The notes under the pieces are model-generated. The model made no database searches. It saw only the letters and a program-made list of their open reading frames with translations, and was not told the origin of the DNA. Of a DNA stretch of 64,000 nucleotides, positions 10,747 to 24,600 are shown one piece after another. Source of the DNA: Nymphaea colorata (taxonomy: Eukaryota > Streptophyta > Magnoliopsida > Nymphaeales > Nymphaeaceae). The DNA is taken from contig NC_045146.1 in NCBI RefSeq assembly GCF_008831285.2, forward strand, positions 1,762,001 to 1,826,000, read 5' to 3'. Both the position numbers and the translations under genes were made by a program. How positions within the stretch are numbered: the first letter of the stretch is position 1; each line of letters opens with the position of its first letter.

Positions 10747-12369
10747 TAACTCGAGGATTGAATTGGATTATTTTGAGCATGGAACATGAAAGTTTCCTCA
10801 CAACGACTGCATCCATTAATCGGGCCAGCGACGTTACGGTGGCAACACCTAACTTCCTGTTGTTGAATTCGGTCTTTCCCAATGCCCCAAATCTAGGACC
10901 ACCTCTCATTAATTAGCTCCTATGTTATCCTATCTGACCTCTGGATCCATATCCAGAGATGACTGACACATAGATGGAAACTTCAAAATCAATAGCAGAT
11001 CCATATATAACTTCCTACTGGATATGGTGTTTCAGATCTGGATCCAGCAGTTTAAGATTCAATTTGTTATGGGTATGGACATTATTCTGGTTATGTTTCG
11101 GTCAGGGTCAGGCAAACTCAGGATCGGAATAAAAATTGATAAAATCCTCTAAACCGGATCCACTCGTTCACAATTCTATCCCAGACCCGATCCATTTTTC
11201 AGAAGCAGATTTCATTTGGAAGTATCGTGATTGGACCCTCTGTCCTTGGAGAAATAAAATTACGGAAGACTGGGACCCTTTCATTGCCATTTTCAAATCC
11301 CCCCCCCCCCCACAATTATTTACTAATTCTTTTGACCGTTCCTTTCGGTTTTCGTTTCGAACGGAAAAATATCGGGCGAGCTAAAAATTGGCCGAAATTT
11401 TATGGTATCATTGTTGTGCATGAATCTCGTCAATACGTAGCCTATATTTTCAAATTATTTTTTAGTTGGCATTTTAACTGTTCAGTAATTATAGTAACGC
11501 AACATTAAAACGGAGGAAGTTTCCAATTTCTTGCTTTTTTGTGTAAAGTTAAAAAGTTTGAGGCCCTATTTGTCCAATAACAGATATATGTGCGGTTTCA
11601 TGCCATTCAACAGAATAGATAGGGGCAACGTTCTCTTTCGTCCGTTCCTCATCCTTCATGGGCGGTGGCGTGTCTGACCGGATCCATCGGAGCTTCCCCT
11701 CCTCCAAAGTAATTCTCACTTTTGATCCTATATAACTTCTCATTATTATAATTTGATGGCAATCACTTATACAAATTATCCAATCGCTTCATGATTTGAA
11801 CGGCTCGGGTCTAGGCCCAGGCTTAGATAACTATAACTCAATTAGATATGGTTCAATTGCATTCAACCCCCGGTTCTGGAGCCAGATGGATCGGTTAAGA
11901 AGGGTTTGGATCCAGGTACCTTAATGTCTTAAAGGTTGTATGTTTATTTGGCTCCTTATTTAAAACAAAAAAAAGTTAATGCAAAAACATTTATGTCTTC
12001 AAAAATTATGGTTAACTTTGTTTTTGTTAATAGAGTTATTGTTTTTTAACAATTGATGATTATTTTAGAAAAAATGTAATACGAAAAGTTCAGTGTATGG
12101 AAAGTCGAGAAGGAAAAAATGACAACTTTGGCAGCTAAATTGAATCAGGATGTTCGGATAAAAAAATATCGGGTTTGTTCGGATCTAAACTTAGGTGCCC
12201 CATTTAACCCGAAGATTCGGGTTAAGTAGAATATCCAATCTGGAAATGCTGTATTGAGGTGACCGCCTGCGAGCAAATGTCGTCTCACTGAACAGCGACG
12301 TGAAATTAAGGTAAAATTTAAAAATAATTTGGAAAAAAATAATAAAGGAAAAATATATATACTTACCGT
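10747..12369. other. Intergenic DNA upstream of villin
   Basis: No gene can be supported. The sequence is mixed AT-rich, with a C10 run near 11301-11310. The last kilobase would contain the distal villin promoter, but no individual TATA box or cis-element can be assigned with confidence. Confidence 0.4.
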
Positions 12370-12606
12370 TTCCCATCCCTTTTGTCGTAAAGTCTCGCTC
12401 TCGCTCTCTCTCTCCGTTCCTTCTTGCGCTGTCCGGATGCTGCTCTGATCAGGTCTCTCTTTCTCTCTCTCTCTCCCTCTCTCTGTCTCTTTCTTACTCA
12501 CTTTATCTACCTTTAGCTAGAGAATTCTTGGGATTTCAGGCGCTTTGAAAATCTAGGTGGCCCGACCTTCTCCTTAGTGTTCGGGTATTGAAATGGTCGA
12601 TCGCGG
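12370..12606 (+). promoter_or_regulatory. Putative villin promoter-proximal region and 5' UTR exon
   Basis: A pyrimidine-rich stretch (CT repeats at 12395-12420 and 12452-12490) typical of plant core promoters and leaders is followed by unique sequence ending GATCGCG/GTGAGAA at 12606, a good splice donor. If this is the first exon, a ~3.3-kb leader intron reaches an acceptor near 15893 (TTTTGCAG) or one of the later AGs before the start codon at 16026. The transcription start itself cannot be read from sequence; a cDNA would settle it. Confidence 0.4.
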
Positions 12607-15600
12607 TGAGAATTTCCGAAACTTTTTTTGATTTATTTGGTTGATTTCTCTTTTGGTGAATTTTGTCGGTCGATATTGCGATTTTCTGTTTCTGACCTTC
12701 TGATCTGTTTGCGGGTCTTCGGGACGTCATCTAGAAACGCGGTTTCTGGTTTCCATTTGGCGGTTCTTTTGTCATGAATGGAGTTTATTTTCCTAGCGGA
12801 GTTTCACTGGTTTCTTGTTTTCTCTTGGAGCTTTCGGATGGATCTCTTTGGGAGTTCCAAGCGTGATCGAGTTGACGACACTGGCTGAATTCGATAGCAT
12901 TCGGGTGTCTGATGGATGTGGATTCTTACTTTCTTGTTGAGGATTGTCTGTGGGTTGATTCTTCAATTGGAATGGGTGGGTTTATAATTTTTTTGGGGAA
13001 TGCATTGAACGTACAGTTGATTCTTGATGGGTTTGTAGGTGACTAGATCATAGGGCAATGCGCCTACTGTTTGCCGCTGTGGTTGTCGGCAAACCTGGCC
13101 GAACGTTCAGACATGCATATTGCAGGCAATGCTGCAGTTATAATGCTACGTGCACTGGGAATTGCATGTTGTCTTTATTGATAAAGAAACGACGTGAAAG
13201 TGTTTATGGGCATTCCTAGGTGTCATTTCTGGCTTCTTGTCTGTTGAGGACTAGCGGCACGACCTTGTTTCACATGACCGGGAAATATGATATTTCTTCT
13301 TTATTTTTCAAGCAATTCTTAAAAACTACCGCACTTGATTTTATTTTTTCACTAAGAATCTCTTGCGATAAAATATTTAAAAATTTGCTAGCCCTTGTGC
13401 AGTGTAAAATGTCAGTTATACGGTGCTGATATGATTGGATTTTGAAGAAAAGGGTTCAGGATAGTGGTTAAGGACTTAAAATATTCCCTGGTAACCAGAT
13501 AATATGCAACCTGTTTATGTGCTCGGCTGGTGCTATCCAACTCTTTCCCTTCCCTTTTGAATGAAAGTGAATATGTTGTGTGAACGTATGTTTTAAGGGT
13601 GCGTATAGGCATGCCAGGCTTGGGTCATCTGCCAAGGTCTCCTTCCTAGGCAACCTGCCACATGATGTAACCCAGGCCATTGTCTGGGATGCTGAAGCAC
13701 TAACCGAATTGGGCATTGGAAATGAAAAGAAGGAGTGAAACTCTGTTTTTCTTTTTGATTCCCTTTTTATTCTGCTGCTGCTGCTGTTGTCCGAACTTCT
13801 ATCTCTTTTGTTTTCAGGCAGATTTTCTTTTCCTCATTCTTCTTTATATTGCTTTTTATTTTAATATGCATTTGTATATTTGTGTATTTGACAGTTTTAG
13901 TTCATATAACCTTTAATCTTTATTAAGTCTTTTTCATGTAATGGCATGTTTAATGTGTATGATTGGTTTAGTTCATTCATTATTATAGGTTGATAGTCAT
14001 GCATCTTTTATTTGAGAAATGCATTCATGTTAATAACTTAAATTGTATTATTTTTTTTTCTCCCCTCCCCTTGGATTGCCTAATACGTAGTCCTGCCTAC
14101 GCTCTAGCCACTACTTACTTCTTTGGCCGTTCCCAGCACTTCTGACTACATGGATGTTACTACCTAAAAGAACCTACAATGATATTGCAGAAATTTGACA
14201 AGCCCAATTGAAGATACATCAAATGCTAAAACTCACAAAGTCAAAAGCATGACACTTTAACAAATGGGTGGCTGACCTGAAAGTAGAATAAGGATGACAT
14301 TAAGCAGTAGGCTTCTAATAGGGTTGCCTAGATCTATATAATACTGCCTTGGTTCTATACCTATTTGTGCTAGACAAAAAAGACATTTATGTTAGTCCCA
14401 TATCCTCTGTTGCTTGGTGATCATAGAGCACTTATTATCAAGATTGTTGAAAGAAACTGTATTGTTAATTCTAGCATAACAAGCTAATAATATTTTGAGA
14501 AGAAATTTTAATGTTGCACATAATCTAATCTTCTTTATTTGTTACCAAATCCTTGGGCTGCTATCTCGAGTAATAGACTGTTATTCACCTGTCACAATGT
14601 GCGACCAGTTCATGTGAATCTTAGGTTTATGAATTTAGGAGGTAAAGTGATAGTTAGTGTTACAGGTTAAGTTGTGAGATTACTTCTGATATGGGATATT
14701 GGTTATTCCTATATGGGAATCATCTTCCTGGTAAGGGTTGTTGCATATGCATCTCTCTATGTGTGTGGGTGTGCGTCTATGTGAAGAGGGGTATTATCCC
14801 AGACTACTAAGGTTGGAAAAGGCACAGACCACTTAAATTCTTACTAAAAGTATTTAGGAAAATATAAACATGCTGGCAATGTTATGTTAAATTCTTATTA
14901 AAAAGTAACTTAGACAAAATATGGAATGCTAACATGTTAACAAATGCTAATTTTAGTATGTTTTCATGAGAACTGTTGAGTTTTCTACTATCAAAACTTT
15001 GATGTTGTAAAAGACATTAAATTTTTATTATTAAGCAAGCACATTTATACTTGTAAAGTAATTGAATTAATATATATTTCCTATCAAATTACTCTTAAGA
15101 TCAAATATATAAAGTTATATTTTACAAAATACCTTGAATATTTATTTTAAGCGTCTTGTTTTATCCCTAACCTAAGTGGTCCTGGATTCCCCACCTCTTT
15201 CACTTTTATATATATAATTGTGGAATCTGTAGCATAACTCAGAGGTTGGGACATAACACAAAAATCACAAATTTATCTTTTAACATAAAAATTTAACAAA
15301 AAAGGTAAAAAATGCTAAATGATGAGAAAAAAAAGGAAAAGTGGAGAAAAGGCTCTTTGTGAAAAAAGAGTTGGATATCTTTGTGAAAAAAATTGGATAA
15401 ACATAAGAAAATTATAAGCATATTCTACTGCAATATTCTGTTATGCACACTTCTATTGGAAATAATCACAATTAACAACTTAAATTGATTCCAATGCTTA
15501 AATGGGTATCAAAGTAAATAACTTTTTTCATTGTATATGACTTACTCCTTTCAGTCTTTAAGCAACTTAATGGTCATAAAATTTGAGGTTTTTTATTTAT

Positions 15601-16025
15601 TAGGTCAAACATAGGGTCTTATTGTTGACAGACACTAAAATATGAGAAAAAATGAAGATGTTGTATAAATTTGACATTGTAATGGTTTTAAATTAGCTTT
15701 CATAGCTTCATTAGCTGACAAAAATCTTTGTTAACACATTTCACACTCATCTATGATCTATGTATTTAGATTTTCGAAAAAGGAACTTAAGTTCACCAGA
15801 TGACAAATAAACAGCAGTTAAGAATCATAACACATGCACACTCACTCACATGGATTAATTTGATTATTTTCGTGTTGCACCATCTTTTGCAGTGAACATG
15901 CAAGGTTTGTATTGGCTGTAGCAGTTGCGACATCAGCAGCTGGTCTTCTGCATTTTGGACAGGGATAAATTTGCATTTTGCACTAGCTACAGTACCTCTA
16001 CATATCACAAACAAAATAAAGGGCA

Positions 16026-19000
16026 ATGGCTGTCTCTGCCAAGAATCTGGATCCTGCATTCCAATCTGTTGGTCAAAAGATGTATCCTTTTACACTTTAT
16101 AGCATTATGCTTAGGATTATCATTTTTGCATGCTACTGATTTTAAAGAATGAATATTGCATATGATGTGTTTCCTATGTATTTTTGCTGTACCTTAAAAA
16201 CCTTAAAGTGGTATGGAAATATGGAGAATTGAGAATTTCCAACCAGTTCCAGTGCCAAAATCTGAATATGGTAAATTCTACACAGGAGACTCTTATATCA
16301 TTTTGCAGGTGATATGCTTAAACTATGTTCCATCTCTTGATCATAATGCTTGCTGCATTACGTTATGTATTTCAAATGAGGAATTCTTAAATATTTTAAA
16401 ATTTCTTGTTTGCTCTTGTAAGACCTGTAAAGCCACTGCCACAGCAATGTGAAAATGCAATATACTACTGAACCATTCAGGGCAATGGTGCACCATGATT
16501 CTTTCTCTTGGAAAATGAAAGCTCTGGTCTCTTATGCCGTCTTATTTTTTAGAGTAGCACAATCATTTCTAATATTCTGAAAAAGTCTCAATATTTTTGC
16601 ATTTCGAAGTGAGCTGATATTTCAGCAAAATATGATGTTTCCAAAATATCACAAAAGAGAAAGGATATCATGATAGCATAGTGGTAGAAAACCTGTATTT
16701 TTGAAAAAGATCCGATTAAAATGTTGAAAACAATGAAAACAAAAAAAACCCGTTTCTTCCCCTTTTCTTGGAAAGAACTTGAAAATGAAAATTTCCTAAA
16801 TTTTCCATTTTTTTTCACATTTTTTCATATTTTTATATTATTTTTGTTTTAAAGTTTAAGACTTAAGTTAAATTATTTAGTTTCAATTCTTCATTTCTAT
16901 CATTGCTAAAACATCATTTTTATTATTTTATCAAGATATCTTTTATGTTTTCTTGTTAGTTATTTATTTATTTACCTTTTTCCTATTTTTTTGGATTTTT
17001 TCTTTTCTAAGAAAATTGCCGAATTTTTTCCGAGATTTTCCTGAGATTTTCAGTTTAATGCCGTAGAAAAATCTTGCAGTCTAGAACCCATTAACGATAT
17101 TTGTGACTATACATGGTAATATACCGAGACATAGTTGATATTTTCTGAAGGATTTCTGCGAAGTACCTTTCTTCATATTTTTAAGTATGAGATTTTTTTT
17201 TTATGTTTTCAAAAGTTCTTTTTTCTATTTTTTACATGAAAATAACTAGCAAACATGTTATCTCATAGCCTGTCTTTTGTTTTTTATGCTTTCTTGTGGT
17301 ATTATCCGAGGAGCTTTTTGGGAATCAATCTGATTCTACCTCTGTTTGTCCCCTTCTAGGTTCTCCTGATATTTTCCTGGAAAAAACCAATTGGAAAAAA
17401 ATCTCCTGTAAAAACCCTTGCCGAGAATGGCATTGGTGGCTATCCTTTTTGAGGCTGTGGTGGGCATATACTTACATGCCGTCCCATATTGCTCTTAGCA
17501 CATAATTGAAGAATTTGACTCGCAATTGGTCTCCTCTATTGGGATAATATGCTTTTATCACTTCGTTTCTGCTTTTCAAGCTTTTGCATGGCTCTTTTTT
17601 TGTTCAATTCTAGTTAATGTCATTTTTGACCAATTATAGTTTAATTGATGTTTCCTCAAGTTGCTTACAGTTTCATTCTTCCGGTAGTTCTTCCTAAAGG
17701 CTAAACACCCTTGCTAATATCAGTCTAACAACATTTGCAGACTAGTGCTGGCAAAGGAGGCAGTTATGTATATGACATTCACTTTTGGCTTGGAAAGGAT
17801 ACAAGTCAGGTATGTTCTTCCTGACTTGCATTGCCAAAGTTTTCATGCTTGTTTCTTATTGTTACACTCAAAACCATACTAGGATGAAGCTGGAACTGCA
17901 GCAATAAAGACGGTGGAGCTTGATGCTGCTCTTGGAGGCCGTGCTGTGCAACACAGAGAATTGCAAGGCCATGAATCAGAAAAGTTTTTATCATACTTTA
18001 AACCATGTATTATTCCTTTGGAGGGTGGTGTTGCCTCTGGTTTTAAACCGCCTGAGGTTGAGCAATTTGAAACAAGGTTATACATTTGTAAGGGAAAGCG
18101 AGTTGTGCGACTAAAGCAGGTAAAGAAAGGCTTGTTCTGAAGTTCCATGGATCATCTCCTTAGTTTTGAGTCTTTGGACTTCACAAGATAAATGCGTTTG
18201 GTTGTTCTTGCAGGTACCTTTTGCCCGTTCATCTCTAAATCATGATGATGTGTTCATCCTAGACACAGAGAATAAGATCTATCAATTCAATGGCGCAAAC
18301 TCCAATATTCAAGAAAGAGCCAAGGCTTTGGAAGCAATCCAGTATTTTAAAGACAAATATCATGAAGGGAAGTGTGATGTTGCAATTATTGGTGAGTTTG
18401 TCAGCCTTTATGTCTTGTTCATATGTTTCCTGGACTTTTGGTATACAATTCCATTAAACTGGTATGCTATTGATTGCTATAGATGATGGAAAGCTTCAAG
18501 CTGAAGGAGACTCAGGTGAATTTTGGGTTCTCTTTGGTGGCTTCGCACCAATTAGCAGGAAAGTTGCCAGTGATGATGATTATGTTCCAGAGACCACACC
18601 TGGAAAACTTTACAGGTAACACCATACGTTTTATAAGCCAACAAGGGTCCAGAATTATTTAGAGCATGATATGTCTGAGAAGCATCCAGTTACTATAGTT
18701 ATTACCTGGTGCATTAAATATAGCAATGCTTTGAGGTCCTTCAGCATTCTTCATTTCAAAGGCTGGCCCTTTTGTACAGAAAAGGGGTTTGATTTCACAA
18801 GCATCAATCATTAATCTTTTGAACATAATAAGGAAAAGAGATATCTGGCACTGATGCCTAGCATGAATTATGCTGCATTAAATGAGCATCTTGCCATCTG
18901 CAGTTGCTTTCTGGAACAATTTTTCCCTTCATTGTCATGTAATTGCTACTGTACTAGTTCCATCCTGAAATCTACATCGTCTTGTGTAGCATTTCTGATG

Positions 19001-21650
19001 ACCAGTTGGAGCTTATTGAAGGTGTACCATCTAAGTCAATGCTTGAAAATCACAAGTGTTATCTACTAGACTGTGGAGCAGAAATATATGTTTGGGTAGG
19101 GAGAGCGACACAGCTTAAAGAAAGAACCAAGGCATGGTGTGAAGTTGCTGAGGTGAAAGCTTCATTCTTATGCTATTGTCATTTTGGAGCCTCATCCTAT
19201 CTACAAACTATATCTTTATGCTGTACAGCTGTAGGCCATGCATCTGAAATGTTTGTCCAACTACTCAGGAATTCATCTCCAGCCGAAAACTACCAAAGGC
19301 TACACACATAGTTCGGGTTATTCAAGGATACGAGCCACATGAATTTAAATGTAATTTTGAATCATGGCCATCAGGAACCAGCACTGCAGTTGCTGAGGAT
19401 GGAAGAGGCAAAGTGGCTGGTAGGAATGAATTGTTGTTTATTAACTGCTTTTTTCCTGGCAATGTTGACAATGTTAGCTAATTTTTGGATTGAATTCTTT
19501 TAGCATTACTGAAGCAGCAAGGTGTTGATGTCAAGGGTGTAGCAAAGGGAGCTCCCGCAAATGAGGAAATCCCTCCTTTGCTTGAGAAGGATGGAAAAAT
19601 AGAGGTTCTAATCTCATGGTTCATTCTTGTCATCTCATTTATTATTGTTTTTGGGTGGCATATATATTTGCCCAACCTATTCATATTTGATTGCATAGAG
19701 ATTCTGAAATATTTCATTGATTACCCTATGCAACATTATGCTGTTGCGTCTTTTATTTTTTTTCCCTCTGAATGTCATACAGACATTGTAATTTCTTTCA
19801 GGTTTGGAGGATAAATGGCAATGCCAAGACTGTAATTCCAAAAGAGGAGATTGGTAAATTTTACAGTGGCGACTGTTATGTTGTGCTTTATACCTACCAC
19901 TCTGGTGACAAAAAGGAAGAATACTTTTTATGCTGTTGGTTTGGAAAGGGCAGCATTTCGGTAATATTTTTGTTTTATCTATTTCTTCTATTATCAATTC
20001 ATGAATTTGAATTGCCTATTATCATGGGGATGGAGACCTTCGGATTAGGAAGTCCTAATGGTCTGAAAAAATGTATTGTAATTGCCTATTCTTTTCTAGT
20101 TGTTCTCTCTTGTGAGTATACTGTTTTGAACATAGTTTTGATGTGACTAAAATTTCTGGGAGATCCTGGCAGTCCTTTTCAAAAAACAGTGATAAATTTG
20201 GATGTGCTAAAACTTGAGTGTGCATTCTGCTTCAATCCTTTATTTCAACATTGGTTTCTGTCAGCATGGCTGCAAGATTTATGGAATTTCTAGGTTGATA
20301 AATTGAAAATTTTTAAATCCATAAGATGATTCTTGGCTTGGTCTCTTCCCAAAAAATAAGCCGCACAACATTTTTTGACGTTTTCTGTAATGCCCTACGT
20401 TGAGAAGTTTAATCGATTGTGAGGAATCTTCGGAGACATATAAGGAGGTCAGCTACATGGTTAAGTGTCCTGGTTCCTAGCCTTTTTGAGGTTGGAACCA
20501 AAACTGGTAGGAGGCGGGGTGGGTCGGGTTGTTATATTTTATGTATTATGGATCTTCTGCAGCATAATTTTCGTATCTTATTCTGCTAGTTTGATGTTTT
20601 ACTGTTGTCGTGATTCGGTAAATGAGTCCAATTGTGTCAATTGCCACTTTGGAGTCTTGGACATTACCTATAAGCACAAACATGTATATTCCCTTTGCAT
20701 GGGACATAAATAGAATATTTGGGTATGTTCACAGGAGGATCAGGTTACTGCAAGTCGATTGGCGAATACAATGGCTACCTCTCTGAAAGGAAGACCTGTT
20801 CAGGTATTATCTTGAAGTAAATCTTGGAACCACTCAAAGACTTATGGCATCAACTTGCTGATCACACCATCTTCTTTCAGGGACGCATATTCCAAGGAAA
20901 AGAGCCACCACAGTTCATTGCACTTTTTCAACCGATGGTTGTTTTGAAGGTGTGGCAATATTTTACCCATTTTAGTTTTTAATTCCTGCACATTTTATTT
21001 GTACTATCTATGTATTTGATTTTTCCTTTGTCATTTGTAGTTTAGTCTGTAGTAACTCTGTACAATATTCCTAGACTCCTAGTTGCTTACTGTTGAAGTT
21101 GTTTCACTTTTTTTTTTTGTGGCCAGGGTGGACTTAGTTCTGGCTACAAAAAGTTCATTGCAGATAAAGGTTTGAGTGATGAAACATATACTGCTGACGG
21201 CATTGCACTGATACGAATTTCTGGAGTGTTGCCACATAATAATAAGGCAGTTCAAGTTGATACGGTGTGTACATACTTTTACATACTGTGAGAGAATTCC
21301 TTGGTCCTTGCTTTCACCTTGTTTTTTGTCATTGGAAAACATGTGTGCTAGAAAAACCCTGTGAGGACTTAGAAGTAAACCAATGAAAAGAACTGCATTG
21401 TAAATCTTCAGTTGCAGGACAAGAAACAAGTGGCAATAAGGAAAAAAGAAATTGAAGACAGCACCCTGTGCATGAACTCTATTATGGTCCTTGGGTTCAC
21501 CATACATGTAGTTTGGTAATAAGCACTAGTCATAATCTTAACTTCTTACCTAGTTTTATTGTCATATTTCATGACTATTGTTGGTGGAGAAAGACAGTTA
21601 AGCATCAATCAGGTTAGAACTAGAGCTGTGGAAAGTTGGTAAATGGAACA

Positions 21651-21695
<45 letters not shown>

Positions 21696-24600
21696 ATATA
21701 TATATATATATATGAACTGAAATCCTTCAGCCATCTGTCCATCCAGCCTCTTACACACACAGCCTGATGCTGTGTGTTTGAGAGGCCGAAGCATTGGGAT
21801 GGCCAGAGAAATCCACGTCCTGTATATGTGTGTATGAAATAAATCAGTCTTTATTGATGTTTTCTTACCCAAAAAAAAAAAATTGTTGTGCTTACGACAT
21901 TTGATGCATTTCAGTCATTGTTTTTCGTCATGAGAAAACTTTGAGAAACTTTGAATTTGGGTGATTCAAAAGTTGAACTCCGTTAAACCAACCACATGAA
22001 TCACATCTGCAAGGTTGTACAATGTTGAATCTTGGTGCTGCTGCTCAGACATGCAGGCAGTTGTTCTCTTCAAGAAACTGGCTGAACAGGTGATTTACAA
22101 AAAGAAAAAAAATCAACCTAAAATTCAACTAGGTTGTTGGCTATACATATATATGCACACACACACTCTGGCATTCAAATAGGTTGCGTTATCATATAAA
22201 ACAAGGTTCAGTTGGTTGTAACTTCAGTTTTGTCCAGCAACATGAACATAACATTCTTATTATTGAAATGGGATCCGTTTGTTCCTGTTTGGTGCTTCTC
22301 AGTGAAGAATGATGTACTCATCACTTTTGCTGTGATCACTTTCATTGTCTTTCATATCATACTTACATTTCTGGCTGATGTTATTTGTTTCCTCTTCATT
22401 TCAACATGCTAAGTGGTCTCCCATGTTGTCATAGAAACCTGAGATGACCTTCTTATAGTTGGATGATTTCAAAAACCAGCCTTTCACTTGTGCGCAGGAT
22501 GGATCCTTAAGCAAGAAAACATTAGTTTTAGACTCGTATTATATGCATAGAATTTCAATGTTTCTGTATGCTCATTAGTTTACTACTCCGTGATCAGGCA
22601 GCTTCATCTTTAAGCACCACTGATTGTTTTGTGCTGCAAACGGGGTCTTCAGCTTTTACCTGGAATGGAAACGGAAGCACTATTGAACAGCAACAATTAG
22701 GAGTGAAGGTTGCTGAATTCTTGAAGGTGTGTTATCAACTTATCATAAATATATTGTGCTGTTATGATTTTTTTGTGTTAATTCTGATTGACTTGATGTG
22801 GTATATCTGGAGAATTGTGGCAACTTTATTTATTCTTTTTGAATCTACTGGCATTGTAATTCATAAATATGAGTTTCCTTGTCATCATATATGGTGCATG
22901 AATTTATGCATGTTTTGTGCAAATTTTAATTGCCTATTTTGAGGATAAATATATTAATGTCCTACCAGTTCAATCTGTCCATTCCAATAAACCTTCTATT
23001 TATCCTTTCACTTGCAGCCAGGGGTGACTTTGAAGCATGCAAAAGAAGGAACTGAACCATCAACCTTTTGGAATCCCCTCGGTGGAAAGCAAAGCTACAC
23101 AAGCAAGAAACCCCCACAAGAGACTGGGAGACATCCTCACCTGTATGCATTTTCTTTTAATAAAGGTAGCTGCTACTTCTAAAAATGCTTCTTTTAATGT
23201 CAAAGCCTTCTTCTCTGCCTGCTAGCTTCATTTATTAAAATGGTGATATCTGAAGGCCTTTCTCTTTTCTTATTTTCATCTCTTTCTGTGGTGAAGTTAT
23301 TGAACATTCAGGCCTGACTTCACTTTTTTCTTTCTTAATTTTTGTTTTGATTTCATTTCAGGGAAAATGGAGGTAAGAAATTTATTTAATAATTCTTTGT
23401 TTAGAATGTGCTTAGAATTTTAAGGGTGTCCTTATCATTTTATATCCATGGCTACCTGAAGGTCTCAGAGGTTTACAACTTTTCCCAAGATGATCTCTTG
23501 ACAGAAGATATGATGATACTTGACACTCATGCGGAAGTCTTTGTTTGGGTTGGCCAATCTGTAGATTCTAAAGACAAGCAGAAGGCCTTTGAAACTGGCG
23601 AGGTGTGCCATTGGATATTAGTTGAATATTGTATAATTTGACATTTTAATGATGTTACTGACAACTGACAAGACTTTAAACCATTTCAGAAGTACATAGA
23701 GCTGGCAACTGCTTATGAGGGGTTACATCCACATGTTCCACTTTACAGGGTCACAGAAGGGAATGAACCATCCTTCTTTACTGCATATTTCTCATGGGAT
23801 CCTGCCAGAGCTTGCGTAGGTGTCTATTTGGTTCTCTTGATTTCATTTCTGGTCAGGTTTTCTGATTTCAGGGATAAATAAATATTTGCAATTTTGTAAT
23901 ATTCATCTATAGCACCATGTTGATTTTTTGTCATATGACAAGATAATGTTTTGTTAAATTCCTCACTATTCATTCCCTTGGGGACAAATAAATATGTGTG
24001 ATTATGTTTGCACAATCGTATGTTAGTGTACACACTTAACTTAGTTATTCGGTTCACCTTCCTAATATTTTTTAATAATACTGCAGGTTTCAGGGAATTC
24101 ATTTCAAAAAAAGCTGCTGACACTGCTTGGAGCCCATGGGTCAGAGGTAAACTAGGTTGTATCTTTTTGTGCTTTTGATGACCTAAATTGTCTCCAAAGC
24201 ATCAGAAAATTTGTTGATGTATTAAATGAGCTTTTAAATGCTGGGTTTAGCACTTAGCAGGTAGTTTGTCTTTTTTCTTTTCTAAACTTTTGTGACATAG
24301 TGGTGGAGTCTTTGTGCATGCATATGCTTTGCTATCTATTGGTTATTGGCATCTTTTGCATCCCATTTTCAAAAGTAGCAGATGTTATTATATGCCATTA
24401 TCCCACGCCTGGCTGTTTCTTTTTGCTGTCTCTGGGAAACCTGCATGCTATGTTTAGATGATTGAACATAAAAAGGTAAATTTTCTTTCTTCTACAAATT
24501 ATGGACAGTTTTATTAACAGATAGATGAGTTATTTGGGAACTTGGTATGACAGTTTGTTTTGGAAAAACTGATCTGTTAAATATTTTGGTAATTGTTTCT

